This document shows positions 16,604 through 23,208 of a stretch of DNA of 23,436 bases, one piece after another (within the stretch, counting starts at the first letter, position 1; each line of letters opens with the position of its first letter). The stretch is taken from contig CABRZA010000016.1 of NCBI GenBank assembly GCA_902475285.1, forward strand, positions 1-23,436. The letters are read 5' to 3'. The translations under genes and the position numbers were made by a program. Below the pieces are notes generated by a model. It saw only the letters and a program-made list of their open reading frames with translations. It had not been told where the DNA came from and made no database searches. This DNA comes from an uncultured Porphyromonadaceae bacterium. Its GTDB lineage: Bacteria; Bacteroidota; Bacteroidia; Bacteroidales; Muribaculaceae.

Positions 16604-16646
16604 CCGACGGGAACTCCGCCGTGGTGCGGCTTGGAGTCCCCGTCGG
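16604..16646 (-). terminator. Long GC-rich hairpin between the TPR gene and rarA
   Basis: CCGACGGG (16604-16611) pairs with CCCCGTCGG (16638-16646) with one bulge, ACTCC (16613-16617) pairs with GGAGT (16633-16637), and GCC pairs with GGC further in. It is by far the strongest hairpin in this gap and follows the TPR stop codon by 17 bases. On the minus strand only a short T-run (TTTGTC) follows, so termination may be partial and rarA may be reached by readthrough. Confidence 0.5.
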
Positions 16647-16663
16647 ATATTGGGTAAGGGATA

Positions 16664-18286
16664 TTATTCTTCGGCTTTGGGATTGAGAAGCTCCTGTACG
16701 GCCGCGTATTTTTCGGCGAACTCCTTCGAGGCTTCCTTGTTGCCCGTGGCGTTGGCATAGGCCATTTCGAAAGCGTAGGCCTCGCTGTAAAGCTTCAGGG
16801 CGTTGTCCGGATTGGCCGGATTCATGTTCTCTGCATTCTGGTCGAGCATGGCAAGCATGGCTTCGTAGGCTGCGATGGCGTCGGCATCGGGTTTCTTCAT
16901 GTTGCCCGCAACATAGAGGCGTGCCTTGCGCTGGTACATGATGGGCAATACTTCCGGTGTGCGTTCCATCACCTGGTCCACATATTCTATGCCGCGGGCG
17001 GCAAGCTCGCGGGCCTCGGTGCTGTCGGTGGCGGCAACGGCGGCGTTGAGATAGCGGCCCGACATGCCGAAGAGGTCGTTCAGCGACGGCTTCTCTTGCA
17101 GTTTGAGGTACGCGCCGTAGGCGTCGGCACTCTTGGCGTACTGCTTGTTCTTGCTGTATACCGAGCTGAGCTCTTTAAGAAGGTTGCCGTTCTCGGGGTC
17201 GCGCTTGGCGGCGATTTCATACTGTTCCACGGCGAGAGAGTCCTGGCCGTTGCCCGAAAGTGCTTCGGCATAGGTCACGTAGTCGTTGGTGGTGAAGTTG
17301 CCCTCGGGGTTCGAGGCGAAGAACTTCTTGGCATTGTCGATAGCCTCGGGATACTGCTGCATGGCAGTCTGGTCCAGGAAGCGGATGCGCTGCATCAGGA
17401 AGTTCGTGGGGTCGCTGGCGAGGATTTCATTCGCAACGCTGAGCGATTCCGGATATTTCTCGCCCCAGTAGAGAAGCACGGCGTAGCGCGCCTTGTCTTC
17501 GGGGAAGTGGTTGGGGTTCTGGATGTATTTGCCGTAGAGGTCGCTGGCTTTCTTCCAGTAGTTGCCCTTGAAGTACTTCTCGGCGAGCTCGCGCTGGGCC
17601 ATGGCCGAGTTGGGCTGCTTTTCGAGGAGCTCTTCGAGCTTCTGGATGCCGAACTGAGGGTTAACGTTGAAGTACGCGTTGGCAAACTTCACGTAGCCCT
17701 CCGAGTTGTTGGGGTCGTTGGTGATGGCGTTCTCGTAGCGGGCGGCCGCGTTGCCGAAGTCCTGCTGATCCATGAGCATGTCGCCTTCGAGGATGTAGAT
17801 CGACGGGGCCTGGTTCTTCGAGTCCTTGCGGGCCTTGTCGATGTACTTCTGTATTTCCTTGGCGTAGGCCACCGGGTCGGCGTCGTAATAGGCGCGGGCT
17901 ATCGAGGTGGTGATTTCGGCGTTCTTCTTGCCCAGTTTCTGCGCCGTGTCAAACTGGCGCTTGGCTTCCTTGGCGTCGCCGTTGAGCAGTGCGAGCGCTC
18001 CCATGCCCACGTAGTTGTAGGCGCAGTCTGCGTTGAGCTGAAGGCCCGTCTCGAAGTTTTGCTTCGCTGCCGCCTTGTCGTCCTTGGCGAGGGCTACCTG
18101 CCCCAGATAGTAGTTGGCCAAAGCCTTGTCGGTGTTGGCCTGGTTGAGCGTGCGTTCCAGAATGGTTTGCGCGTTGTCATACTGGCCGGCCTTGTAGTAT
18201 TCGATGCCGTCTTTGTATCCTTGATTCTGGGCCGACGCCATAAGGCCGCCGGCAAGAAGCAGGGAGAGGAAAATTTTGATTTTCAT
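16664..18286 (-). CDS. Exported TPR protein
   Basis: A 540-residue protein; ATG 18286 is chosen because the signal peptide MKIKIFLSLLLAGGLMASAQ starts there, while the longer frame has no function in view. About ten tetratricopeptide units follow, for example GIEYYKAGQYDNAQTILERT, ARYENAITNDPNNSEGY and SKNKQYAKSADAYGAYLKLQ. The C terminus is alanine-rich and charged. It lies directly after the PstS-like lipoprotein gene and the small membrane protein gene. Many Bacteroidales have a similar TPR gene beside a PstS-like gene; the joint function is unknown. Probably a periplasmic scaffold. Confidence 0.82.
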   Translation of the reverse strand: MKIKIFLSLLLAGGLMASAQNQGYKDGIEYYKAGQYDNAQTILERTLNQANTDKALANYYLGQVALAKDDKAAAKQNFETGLQLNADCAYNYVGMGALALLNGDAKEAKRQFDTAQKLGKKNAEITTSIARAYYDADPVAYAKEIQKYIDKARKDSKNQAPSIYILEGDMLMDQQDFGNAAARYENAITNDPNNSEGYVKFANAYFNVNPQFGIQKLEELLEKQPNSAMAQRELAEKYFKGNYWKKASDLYGKYIQNPNHFPEDKARYAVLLYWGEKYPESLSVANEILASDPTNFLMQRIRFLDQTAMQQYPEAIDNAKKFFASNPEGNFTTNDYVTYAEALSGNGQDSLAVEQYEIAAKRDPENGNLLKELSSVYSKNKQYAKSADAYGAYLKLQEKPSLNDLFGMSGRYLNAAVAATDSTEARELAARGIEYVDQVMERTPEVLPIMYQRKARLYVAGNMKKPDADAIAAYEAMLAMLDQNAENMNPANPDNALKLYSEAYAFEMAYANATGNKEASKEFAEKYAAVQELLNPKAEE

Positions 18287-18374
18287 GTCTTTTGTTGATT
18301 GACTGTCAAAATGGTTTATTACTTTTTCCAAATCATTGTGCCCAGCCGTCCGAAGACGGTAGGGCAGGGGCTTG

Positions 18375-19391
18375 TCAGCGGTCCGGCAGCTCTACCTGTA
18401 TGGTCCGCACAGTGGCCGGAAGGATGCCGGTCTTCATGATTATTTTCTGCCCTATCGGGCCCGTGACAAACGAATAGAAGCCGCCACCCACGTTGCTCGA
18501 CGAGGCCGTCGTTATCATGTATATCTGGCGGAAGAGTGGATACGAACCGTCGAAGATATACTGCTGGTAAGGCTTGTAGGCCTGGGCTTGACCCGGGCGG
18601 TATACTTTCAGCACCTTAACTCGCTGCGTCAGTGTGGCACCCTGCACGGGGTCGTCGCTGAGTACGCTCTTGGCGAGCTCTTCGCGAGAGAGGTCGGCGC
18701 TGTCCATGTCGGAGCTTATCCAGCTCACACCCAGTACGCCGATGGCGTCGCGGTCGTGCTCTACGGCATCGAATACCTGCCGTATCGAACCGGCGGCGAA
18801 CACCGTCGGGCCCAGAGGCTCGCCGTGAAGCAGCGAGTCGCTCAGATAGGTGGCCATGCTCGAACCACTCTGGTCCAGAACGACCTTGATTTTGCCGCGG
18901 TCGCTCGGCTGGAGCTCGTTCCACTGTGTCGTGCGACCCGAGATGATGTCGGCGAGCTCGTCAACGGTAAGCTTCTCCACATTGTTCTCCGGATTGACTA
19001 TGAAGGCAACCGCATCTACCGCAATCTTGGCCGAACGCACGTTAACATTGGCCTTGCGCTCGTTTTTGTACTTCGCTTTGAGCGCGCGCTTCTCCTGCGC
19101 CGTAAGGTCGCGGCACGCCACGATGGTGCGCGTGTTCATGCTGAAAAGCGAGTCGAACGCCTCGGCCTGCGTGCCGTAGCGCACAAGTATATGCGCGTCA
19201 GGGTATTGGTACTCGAACACGTCAACCTCCTGCTGGAGTATGTTCTCGAAGGTGTTGTCGCACACCATCGTTGCCGTTCCCGACGTGGAGGAGTGCGCGT
19301 CTTTCTCGTATTTCAGACACGACGTGGCGCAGCAGACCGTCATGAGGGCTGCCGCGCCGGCGAGGATGCTTCGTGATACGCTCGTTTGCAT
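18375..19391 (-). CDS. PstS-like substrate-binding lipoprotein
   Basis: A 338-residue protein with a lipoprotein-type signal (MTVCCATSC; the lipidated Cys may be C20, C21 or C25). The body is a periplasmic-binding fold of the PstS type: DNTFENILQQEVDVFEYQYPDA, FIVNPENNVEKLTVDELADIISGRTTQWNEL, then VVLDQSGSSMATYLSD, VFAAGSIRQV and AIGVLGVSWIS. The SGS(S) and T-rich loops are those that bind phosphate in true PstS. No pst transporter genes adjoin it, so it may serve as a phosphate sensor or have another ligand. It is 13 bases downstream of the 81-residue membrane protein and 88 bases upstream of the TPR gene. Confidence 0.82.
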   Translation of the reverse strand: MQTSVSRSILAGAAALMTVCCATSCLKYEKDAHSSTSGTATMVCDNTFENILQQEVDVFEYQYPDAHILVRYGTQAEAFDSLFSMNTRTIVACRDLTAQEKRALKAKYKNERKANVNVRSAKIAVDAVAFIVNPENNVEKLTVDELADIISGRTTQWNELQPSDRGKIKVVLDQSGSSMATYLSDSLLHGEPLGPTVFAAGSIRQVFDAVEHDRDAIGVLGVSWISSDMDSADLSREELAKSVLSDDPVQGATLTQRVKVLKVYRPGQAQAYKPYQQYIFDGSYPLFRQIYMITTASSSNVGGGFYSFVTGPIGQKIIMKTGILPATVRTIQVELPDR

Positions 19392-19404
19392 GGTTTCCTG
19401 AGGC

Positions 19405-19650
19405 TTAGTCTATACCTTTAACTTGACGGTAGGCGCGCCAAAGGCCGTAGATTATGAGCACTACGCCCACAACGTAACGGGTCCACGACCAGTCGCCGTC
19501 CCAGTTGAAGTAGTTGATGAGCAGGAGCACGCCCATGCCCACATACACGATTATCATAATCACGCCGAAAATTCCGCGCATGATTCTGTTGGTCTTTGTG
19601 GCCCCCGTGTCGTCTCGGCGATAGTCGGGCTTATAGTTCTCGTCGCTCAT
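19405..19650 (-). CDS. Small two-helix membrane protein
   Basis: An 81-residue protein. After a charged N terminus (SDENYKPDYRRDD) come two hydrophobic segments, at about residues 24-48 (IMRGIFGVIMIIVYVGMGVLLL) and 59-75 (YVVGVVLIIYGLWRAY), ending in basic residues. It begins the transcription unit with the PstS-like and TPR genes. I know of no assigned function. Confidence 0.72.
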   Translation of the reverse strand: MSDENYKPDYRRDDTGATKTNRIMRGIFGVIMIIVYVGMGVLLLINYFNWDGDWSWTRYVVGVVLIIYGLWRAYRQVKGID

Positions 19651-19693
19651 AGTTAGTTTGCTTATGTTGTTAAAAATCAGTTGGTCGCCGTCG

Positions 19694-19814
19694 CTCTCCC
19701 GGCTCGGAAGAGGGCTTTGCGCTTATGTACTTTTAACATATTTAGCAATAAAATGTTCACTCTCGCTCGCCGCGCTTGCGCTTGCAATGCAAAAGTATGC
19801 GTAAAGTTACGCAT
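19694..19814 (-). promoter_or_regulatory. Promoter region and palindrome upstream of the 81-residue gene
   Basis: On the minus strand TACTTTTG (19790-19797) fits the -7 box; no good -33 box is visible. Next to it lies a perfect palindrome, ATGCGTAA-AG-TTACGCAT (19797-19814), overlapping the -7 box by one base and covering the spacer. It could be an operator or, on the plus strand where TTTTT follows, a terminator-like hairpin that would help close the fmt transcript. A second hairpin, CTCTTCCG-AGC-CGGGAGAG (19694-19712), lies in the roughly 130-base leader. Confidence 0.4.
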
Positions 19815-19849
19815 TTTTCCGCTATCCCCAAGCCTTTCGCGCGGTAAAT

Positions 19850-20818
19850 TTAAATAAAGTGTGTTAAAATGCCGCCGCGGAGGCCGCGAACGAAGTCGGC
19901 CGCGCTCATCGCTCGCTTGCCGGCAGGTTGGAGTTCTACTATTTCGAGGTTGCCGTTGCCGCATCCCGCGAGCACGTGTTTGCCCGCAAGCGCGAAGTGG
20001 CCCGGTGCAAGCCCCGCGTTGGCGGAGCTGCGTCGTGTGGCAAGTATTTTCACGCTAAGCGGAGCTTCTCCCTCGGCGACTGCAAGTTCGGTCCATGCAG
20101 CGGGGTAGGGCGCGAGGCCGCGCACGTGGTTGTGGATTTCTTCGGCGCTCCGCTCCCAGTCTATGCGGCAGTCGGCCTTGAAAATTTTGGGCGCCGGCGA
20201 GGGCTCGGCGTCCTTCACCAGCTGGTCCTGTGGGATGGGGCGCAGGTCGCCCGCAACGATATGCTCCACGGTGTCCACCGTAAGTTCGGCCCCGAGTGCC
20301 ATAAGGCGGTCGTGAACCGACCCGGCGTTTTCGTCCGGCCCTATCTCTATGCTTTCCTGGCGAAGCACGTCGCCCGTGTCGATTTCGTGTTTGAGCATGA
20401 ACGTGGTCACACCCGTCACCGTGTCGCCGTTCATCACGGCGCGGTTGATGGGAGCGGCGCCGCGGTAGCGAGGCAGCAGCGACGCATGGAGGTTGAACGT
20501 CCCCAGCGGGGGCATCGTCCACACCACTTCCGGCAGCATGCGGAAGGCTATCACGATGAAGAGGTCCGCGCGACACGCGCGCAGCGCTTCAACGAAATTT
20601 TCGTCTTTGAGGCGTTCGGGTTGCAGCAGCGGAAGGCCGTGCTCCACCGCGTAGCGCTTCACGTCGCTCTGTGCCAGATGTTTGCCGCGCCCCGCCGGTT
20701 TGTCGGGCATCGTCACCACGGCAACTACGTTGTAGCCGCCCCGCACAAGGGCGTCAAGCGACGCCACGGCAAATTCCGGCGTCCCGAAAAATACTATCCT
20801 GAGGTCTTCTTTATTCAT
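19850..20818 (-). CDS. fmt: Methionyl-tRNA formyltransferase
   Basis: A 322-residue protein from ATG 20818, which overlaps the upstream gene's stop by four bases. It formylates initiator Met-tRNA using 10-formyltetrahydrofolate. The catalytic residues match the E. coli enzyme in spacing: N109, H111 and D147 (NLHASLLPRYRGAAPI and HEIDTGDVL). FFGTPEFA at the N terminus, PDKPAGRGK and the C-terminal anticodon-side domain (LAPYPAAWT) are present. The longer annotation that reads back through the pseudouridine synthase gene is a frame shadow and is rejected. Confidence 0.96.
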   Translation of the reverse strand: MNKEDLRIVFFGTPEFAVASLDALVRGGYNVVAVVTMPDKPAGRGKHLAQSDVKRYAVEHGLPLLQPERLKDENFVEALRACRADLFIVIAFRMLPEVVWTMPPLGTFNLHASLLPRYRGAAPINRAVMNGDTVTGVTTFMLKHEIDTGDVLRQESIEIGPDENAGSVHDRLMALGAELTVDTVEHIVAGDLRPIPQDQLVKDAEPSPAPKIFKADCRIDWERSAEEIHNHVRGLAPYPAAWTELAVAEGEAPLSVKILATRRSSANAGLAPGHFALAGKHVLAGCGNGNLEIVELQPAGKRAMSAADFVRGLRGGILTHFI

Positions 20819-21513
20819 TCTTGGGGTGAGTTTGTTGTTACGGCTGCCTCTTCGAGTGCATGCCAAAGATTGTCGTCGGGAACGGGTGCCGTTATGTCGA
20901 TTTCCTTGCCCGACACCGGGTGTACGAACTGTATTCTCCTGGCGTGAAGCGATATGCTGCCGTCGGGATTGCTCCGCTTGTCGCCGTATTTCAGGTCGCC
21001 CTTCACCGGGCACCCTATCGCCGACAGCTGCACCCGTATCTGGTGCTTGCGCCCCGTAAGGAGCCGCACCTCCAGCAGATTGTAGCGCTCCGACGAGGCA
21101 ACGAGCCTGTACCGCAGCCGCGCTTCCTTCGCTCCCTCCTGCGGCGTGGCCCAGGCATACGATTTGTTGTTTCGCTCCACTGTCTTTATCCAGTGGGTGA
21201 GCAGCGCTTCGGGTTCCGCAGGAGTGCCGCGTGTCACAGCCCAATAGGTCTTGTGCACGTCGCCCGACGCGAACATGGCGTTCAGGCGCGCCAAAGCCTT
21301 GCTCGTCTTGGCGAACACAACCGCGCCCGACACCGGCCGGTCCAAACGGTGCGCCACTCCCAGAAAAACCTTGCCCGGCTTGTGGTCGCGCTCCTTGATG
21401 AACTCCTTCACAATCTCGCTCAACGGCTTGTCGCCCGTCTTGTCGCCCTGCACTATCTCGCCCGACGCCTTGTTCACTATTATAATATGGTTGTCTTCGT
21501 AAAGTATCTCCAT
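20815..21513 (-). CDS. RluA-family pseudouridine synthase
   Basis: A 232-residue protein. ATG 21513 is chosen because the promoter at 21532-21563 would start transcription only about 12 bases upstream, excluding the longer frame. The catalytic motif HRLDRPVSG is at 55-63 with the essential Asp58. RLLTGRKHQIRVQL and GDLKYG are the other RluA family blocks. There is no S4 domain, so it resembles the short RluA/TruC-type members. It isomerises uridine in rRNA or tRNA; the exact target cannot be read from sequence. Its stop overlaps the fmt start (ATGA), linking two translation-related functions. Confidence 0.9.
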   Translation of the reverse strand: MEILYEDNHIIIVNKASGEIVQGDKTGDKPLSEIVKEFIKERDHKPGKVFLGVAHRLDRPVSGAVVFAKTSKALARLNAMFASGDVHKTYWAVTRGTPAEPEALLTHWIKTVERNNKSYAWATPQEGAKEARLRYRLVASSERYNLLEVRLLTGRKHQIRVQLSAIGCPVKGDLKYGDKRSNPDGSISLHARRIQFVHPVSGKEIDITAPVPDDNLWHALEEAAVTTNSPQE

Positions 21514-21531
21514 ATGCTTGTTTTTATCCTG

Positions 21532-21563
21532 CAAAGATAGCTCTTTTCCACCATTCACACAAC
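21532..21563 (-). promoter_or_regulatory. Promoter of the pseudouridine synthase-fmt operon
   Basis: On the minus strand GTTG (21560-21563) and TATCTTTG (21532-21539) are separated by 20 bases, close to the Bacteroidota consensus. Transcription near 21525 leaves a leader of only about 12 bases. Confidence 0.6.
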
Positions 21564-21637
21564 CGCAGCCTGTTAAATGTTAATTAAATGTTAAATATAC
21601 GCCCCTCGAATGTTAAAAACCGCCTTTTTAACCCTAC

Positions 21638-21671
21638 TTTTTCCCATTGGGAAAAAATCGGGGATAATCCC
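21638..21671 (+). promoter_or_regulatory. Two adjacent palindromes upstream of the winged-helix gene
   Basis: TTTTTCCCA-T-TGGGAAAAA (21638-21656) is a perfect 9-bp inverted repeat about a single base, and GGGAT-A-ATCCC (21661-21671) follows five bases later. They lie just upstream of the -7 box at 21685 and occupy the -33 position, where a repressor would block polymerase. Both are odd-centred, so they are better DNA operators than RNA hairpins. An obvious candidate ligand is the winged-helix protein encoded downstream. Confidence 0.5.
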
Positions 21672-21684
21672 TTCCGTCCCGTCG

Positions 21685-21692
21685 TAACTTTG
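21685..21692 (+). promoter_or_regulatory. -7 promoter element of the winged-helix gene
   Basis: TAACTTTG matches TAnnTTTG. Transcription would begin near 21699, about 20 bases before the ATG at 21719. No TTTG lies at the -33 position; the GGGAT/ATCCC palindrome is there instead, which suggests either activator dependence or repression. Confidence 0.55.
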
Positions 21693-21718
21693 TGGTGTAA
21701 TTAAAAAACACAAAGAAT

Positions 21719-22564
21719 ATGAACACCGAAAACTACTACGCCCGCCATCCTTGGCATAGCATCAACTTCTACAACGTCCCCGCCGCCCGCCGCGTCATGG
21801 ATTACCTCATCGAGAACACAACCTCCTACCCCCGTTATGTCGACGGACGCTTCCTACCTCCCGGCCGCATCATCACAACCCGACGCCGCATATGCCACGA
21901 CCTCGGCATCACCTTGCGCGACCTCGTCAACGCCATAAACGCCCTCGATCTACGCCAACTCATCACCCGCCGTTCCTACACCGACTCCATCGACATCACC
22001 ATAACCCTCCACCCCGACGAACTCACCCCTCCCCCCACCGCAGTCGAAATATCGTCAACCAACGAACCCACACCCCTCGAAGTAGGGGCGCAATACATTG
22101 CGCCCGCCCAGCCTGCACTAACTACCCCGACACCTCCTCCCGCACACCCCCTCCCCACTCACCCCGCAGTAGGGGCGCAATACATTGCGCCCGCCCGGCC
22201 TGCACTAACTCCCCCCAATCCTCCAAGTATGACCGCAAAGCAATGCTGTTTACTTAACGGAAGCGGCCAAAGGCCGCGCCAAAAGCCGCATGGCGGCGAC
22301 AATATTATAGGCACGGGCGTAAGCCCGTGTAAATCAACGATAAAACGGACGAGCCGCGTCAGCGGCGACATTTTCATCCGAGAGGGTGTCAACCCACTCG
22401 CCCCACCCCGCACATTCCAAAATCCCGAACCCCCTCCACACCCAAAGCAGCCGCTCCCACTCGACCGACCCATCAAATCCCCCTCAAATCCCCGAAGAGG
22501 CGATATTGTGTTTCCCTCTAAAATCACCTCACCCATCCGCGGCGCACCGCGGCGCGCCCCATAG
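21719..22564 (+). CDS. Winged-helix-like DNA-binding protein with a tail made of translated palindromic repeats
   Basis: A 281-residue frame starting at ATG 21719, about 20 bases after the expected transcription start. Residues 1-105 look like a real domain: PWHSINFYNVPAARRVMDYL, then PPGRIITTRRRICHDLGI, a recognition-helix-like segment LRDLVNAINALDLRQLI, and a strand SIDITITL. This order resembles the winged-helix region of phage and mobile-element replication proteins and of small regulators. From about residue 120 the sequence is proline-rich and repeats VGAQYIAPA twice, because the DNA there is the REP-like palindrome. The remainder translates further palindromes (GTGVSPCKS, RVSGDIF). The tail is therefore probably not an evolved domain. 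The family is not identified, and expression is unproven. Confidence 0.62.
   Translation: MNTENYYARHPWHSINFYNVPAARRVMDYLIENTTSYPRYVDGRFLPPGRIITTRRRICHDLGITLRDLVNAINALDLRQLITRRSYTDSIDITITLHPDELTPPPTAVEISSTNEPTPLEVGAQYIAPAQPALTTPTPPPAHPLPTHPAVGAQYIAPARPALTPPNPPSMTAKQCCLLNGSGQRPRQKPHGGDNIIGTGVSPCKSTIKRTSRVSGDIFIREGVNPLAPPRTFQNPEPPPHPKQPLPLDRPIKSPSNPRRGDIVFPSKITSPIRGAPRRAP
22082..22123 (+). repeat. REP-like palindrome, copy 1
   Basis: GTAGGGGCGCAATACATTGC begins the unit; its core GGGCGCAA-TACA-TTGCGCCC (22086-22105) is an 8-bp stem with a tetraloop. The similarity to copy 2 continues past the palindrome for about 14 bases (GCCTGCACTAACT). It lies inside the winged-helix reading frame and encodes VGAQYIAPA. 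Confidence 0.8.
22169..22210 (+). repeat. REP-like palindrome, copy 2
   Basis: Differs from copy 1 by a single A/G change over 42 bases. It starts exactly 87 bases after copy 1, a multiple of three, so both are read in the same frame. Confidence 0.8.
22263..22277 (+). repeat. GC-rich hairpin GCGGCC-AAA-GGCCGC
   Basis: A perfect 6-bp stem with a three-base loop, immediately before palindrome block A. Confidence 0.6.
22285..22407 (+). repeat. Palindrome block A (four hairpins, 123 bp)
   Basis: In order: GCCGC-ATG-GCGGC (22285-22297), CACGGGC-GTAA-GCCCGTG (22312-22329), GCCGC-GTCA-GCGGC (22353-22366) and GAGAGGGT-GTCA-ACCCACTC (22380-22399, one internal mismatch). The block is within the winged-helix reading frame. 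It matches block B base for base in length with 12 differences by hand count. Confidence 0.8.
22493..22525 (+). repeat. 33-bp repeat beginning CGAAGAGGCG, copy 1
   Basis: Shares 31 of 33 bases with the copy at 23144-23176, including the tail TTCCCTCTAAAATC. The upstream stem arm is CCCC here instead of CCTC, so the hairpin is weakened. Confidence 0.7.
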
Positions 22565-22653
22565 CCACCCCGGCCCCGAAAGAGCCAAAATCTTTCAAGC
22601 GCACCTTGACATATTGATTTACCCTCCCGCCTCAACCCCCCGTTCGCCATCCC

Positions 22654-22672
22654 CCGGGAGCAATACATTGCA
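22654..22672 (+). repeat. Degenerate REP-like unit
   Basis: Retains GCAATACATTGC, the centre of the palindrome, but has lost the GGGGC/GCCCC outer arms. Confidence 0.5.
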
Positions 22673-22716
22673 ATGTCACTAACATAACACATAAGCGACT
22701 GATTTTCAGTAATGAA

Positions 22717-22744
22717 GCGGGGCACAATAAATTGCGCCCGCTCC
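22717..22744 (+). repeat. Degenerate REP-like unit
   Basis: GGGGCACAATAAATTGCGCC retains both arms of the REP-like palindrome with several mismatches. A further fragment (GCAGGGCCGCAATACAATG) lies at 22761-22779. Confidence 0.5.
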
Positions 22745-22794
22745 TTCGCCCATCTCCGAAGCAGGGCCGCAATACAATGTTTTACTTTAAAGGA

Positions 22795-22931
22795 GGGTGT
22801 TGCAAAACTCAAAATTGAGCAGAAGTTATTCTCGGCTCGCTATTCAAAGTGCTGATTAGCAACGAGTAGGGGCGCAATATATTGCGCCCGCCCAGGCTGT
22901 ACATTCTAAAAACATCTATTTTGCAACACCC
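22795..22931 (+). mobile_element. MITE-like segment with 13-bp terminal inverted repeats
   Basis: GGGTGTTGCAAAA (22795-22807) is exactly complementary to TTTTGCAACACCC (22919-22931), enclosing 111 bases. Ends of this kind resemble insertion-sequence termini. No transposase frame fits inside, and no clear target-site duplication is visible. A REP-like unit (22866-22893) lies within it, so it may be composite. An accidental inverted repeat cannot be excluded. Confidence 0.45.
22866..22893 (+). repeat. REP-like palindrome, copy 3
   Basis: Differs from copies 1 and 2 at one loop base (TATA in place of TACA) over 28 bases, but the flanking GCCTGCACTAACT is absent (AGGCTGTACATTC instead). It lies outside any gene. 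Confidence 0.75.
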
Positions 22932-22938
22932 CCAAGAA

Positions 22939-23061
22939 GCCGCATGGCGGCGACAATTTTATAGGCACGGGCGTAAGCCCGTGTAAATCAATCATAAGGC
23001 GAATAAGCCGCGTCAGCGGCGACATTTTTGTCCGAGTGGGTGTCAGCCCACTCGCCCCACC
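22939..23061 (+). repeat. Palindrome block B (four hairpins, 123 bp)
   Basis: Same order and spacing as block A: GCCGC-ATG-GCGGC (22939-22951), CACGGGC-GTAA-GCCCGTG (22966-22983), GCCGC-GTCA-GCGGC (23007-23020), GAGTGGGT-GTCA-GCCCACTC (23034-23053). Seven of the 12 differences from block A fall in one 14-base linker, while the first three stems are unchanged. Confidence 0.8.
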
Positions 23062-23067
23062 CTCGAA

Positions 23068-23114
23068 GCCTCGAAGAGGCGCGCTCATGTTTAGCCCCAT
23101 GTGGCAACATGGGG
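23068..23114 (+). repeat. Two further hairpins following block B
   Basis: GCCTC-GAA-GAGGC (23068-23080) and CCCCATGT-GGCA-ACATGGGG (23095-23114), both perfect. The first is repeated at 23140-23152; the second is not seen elsewhere in the window. Confidence 0.65.
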
Positions 23115-23139
23115 TACCGATACAATCAAATGAAAACGA

Positions 23140-23176
23140 GCCTCGAAGAGGCGGTATTGTGATTCCCTCTAAAATC
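23140..23176 (+). repeat. GAA-loop hairpin and 33-bp repeat, copy 2
   Basis: GCCTC-GAA-GAGGC (23140-23152) leads into the same 33-bp sequence as 22493-22525. Here the stem is perfect. Confidence 0.7.
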
Positions 23177-23208
23177 GCCCCCATCCCACCGCCAACACAT
23201 TCAAAGAC

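Noticed and set aside
19850..21244. fmt extended to 464 residues
   Set aside because: The extension reads the pseudouridine synthase gene in a wrong frame. The ATG at 20818 gives the standard family length and an ATGA coupling.
22159..22812. 217-residue minus-strand frame, and similar frames at 22906-23241 (-) and 23036-23383 (+)
   Set aside because: They are translations of the palindrome array with no domain, and they overlap repeats listed as such.
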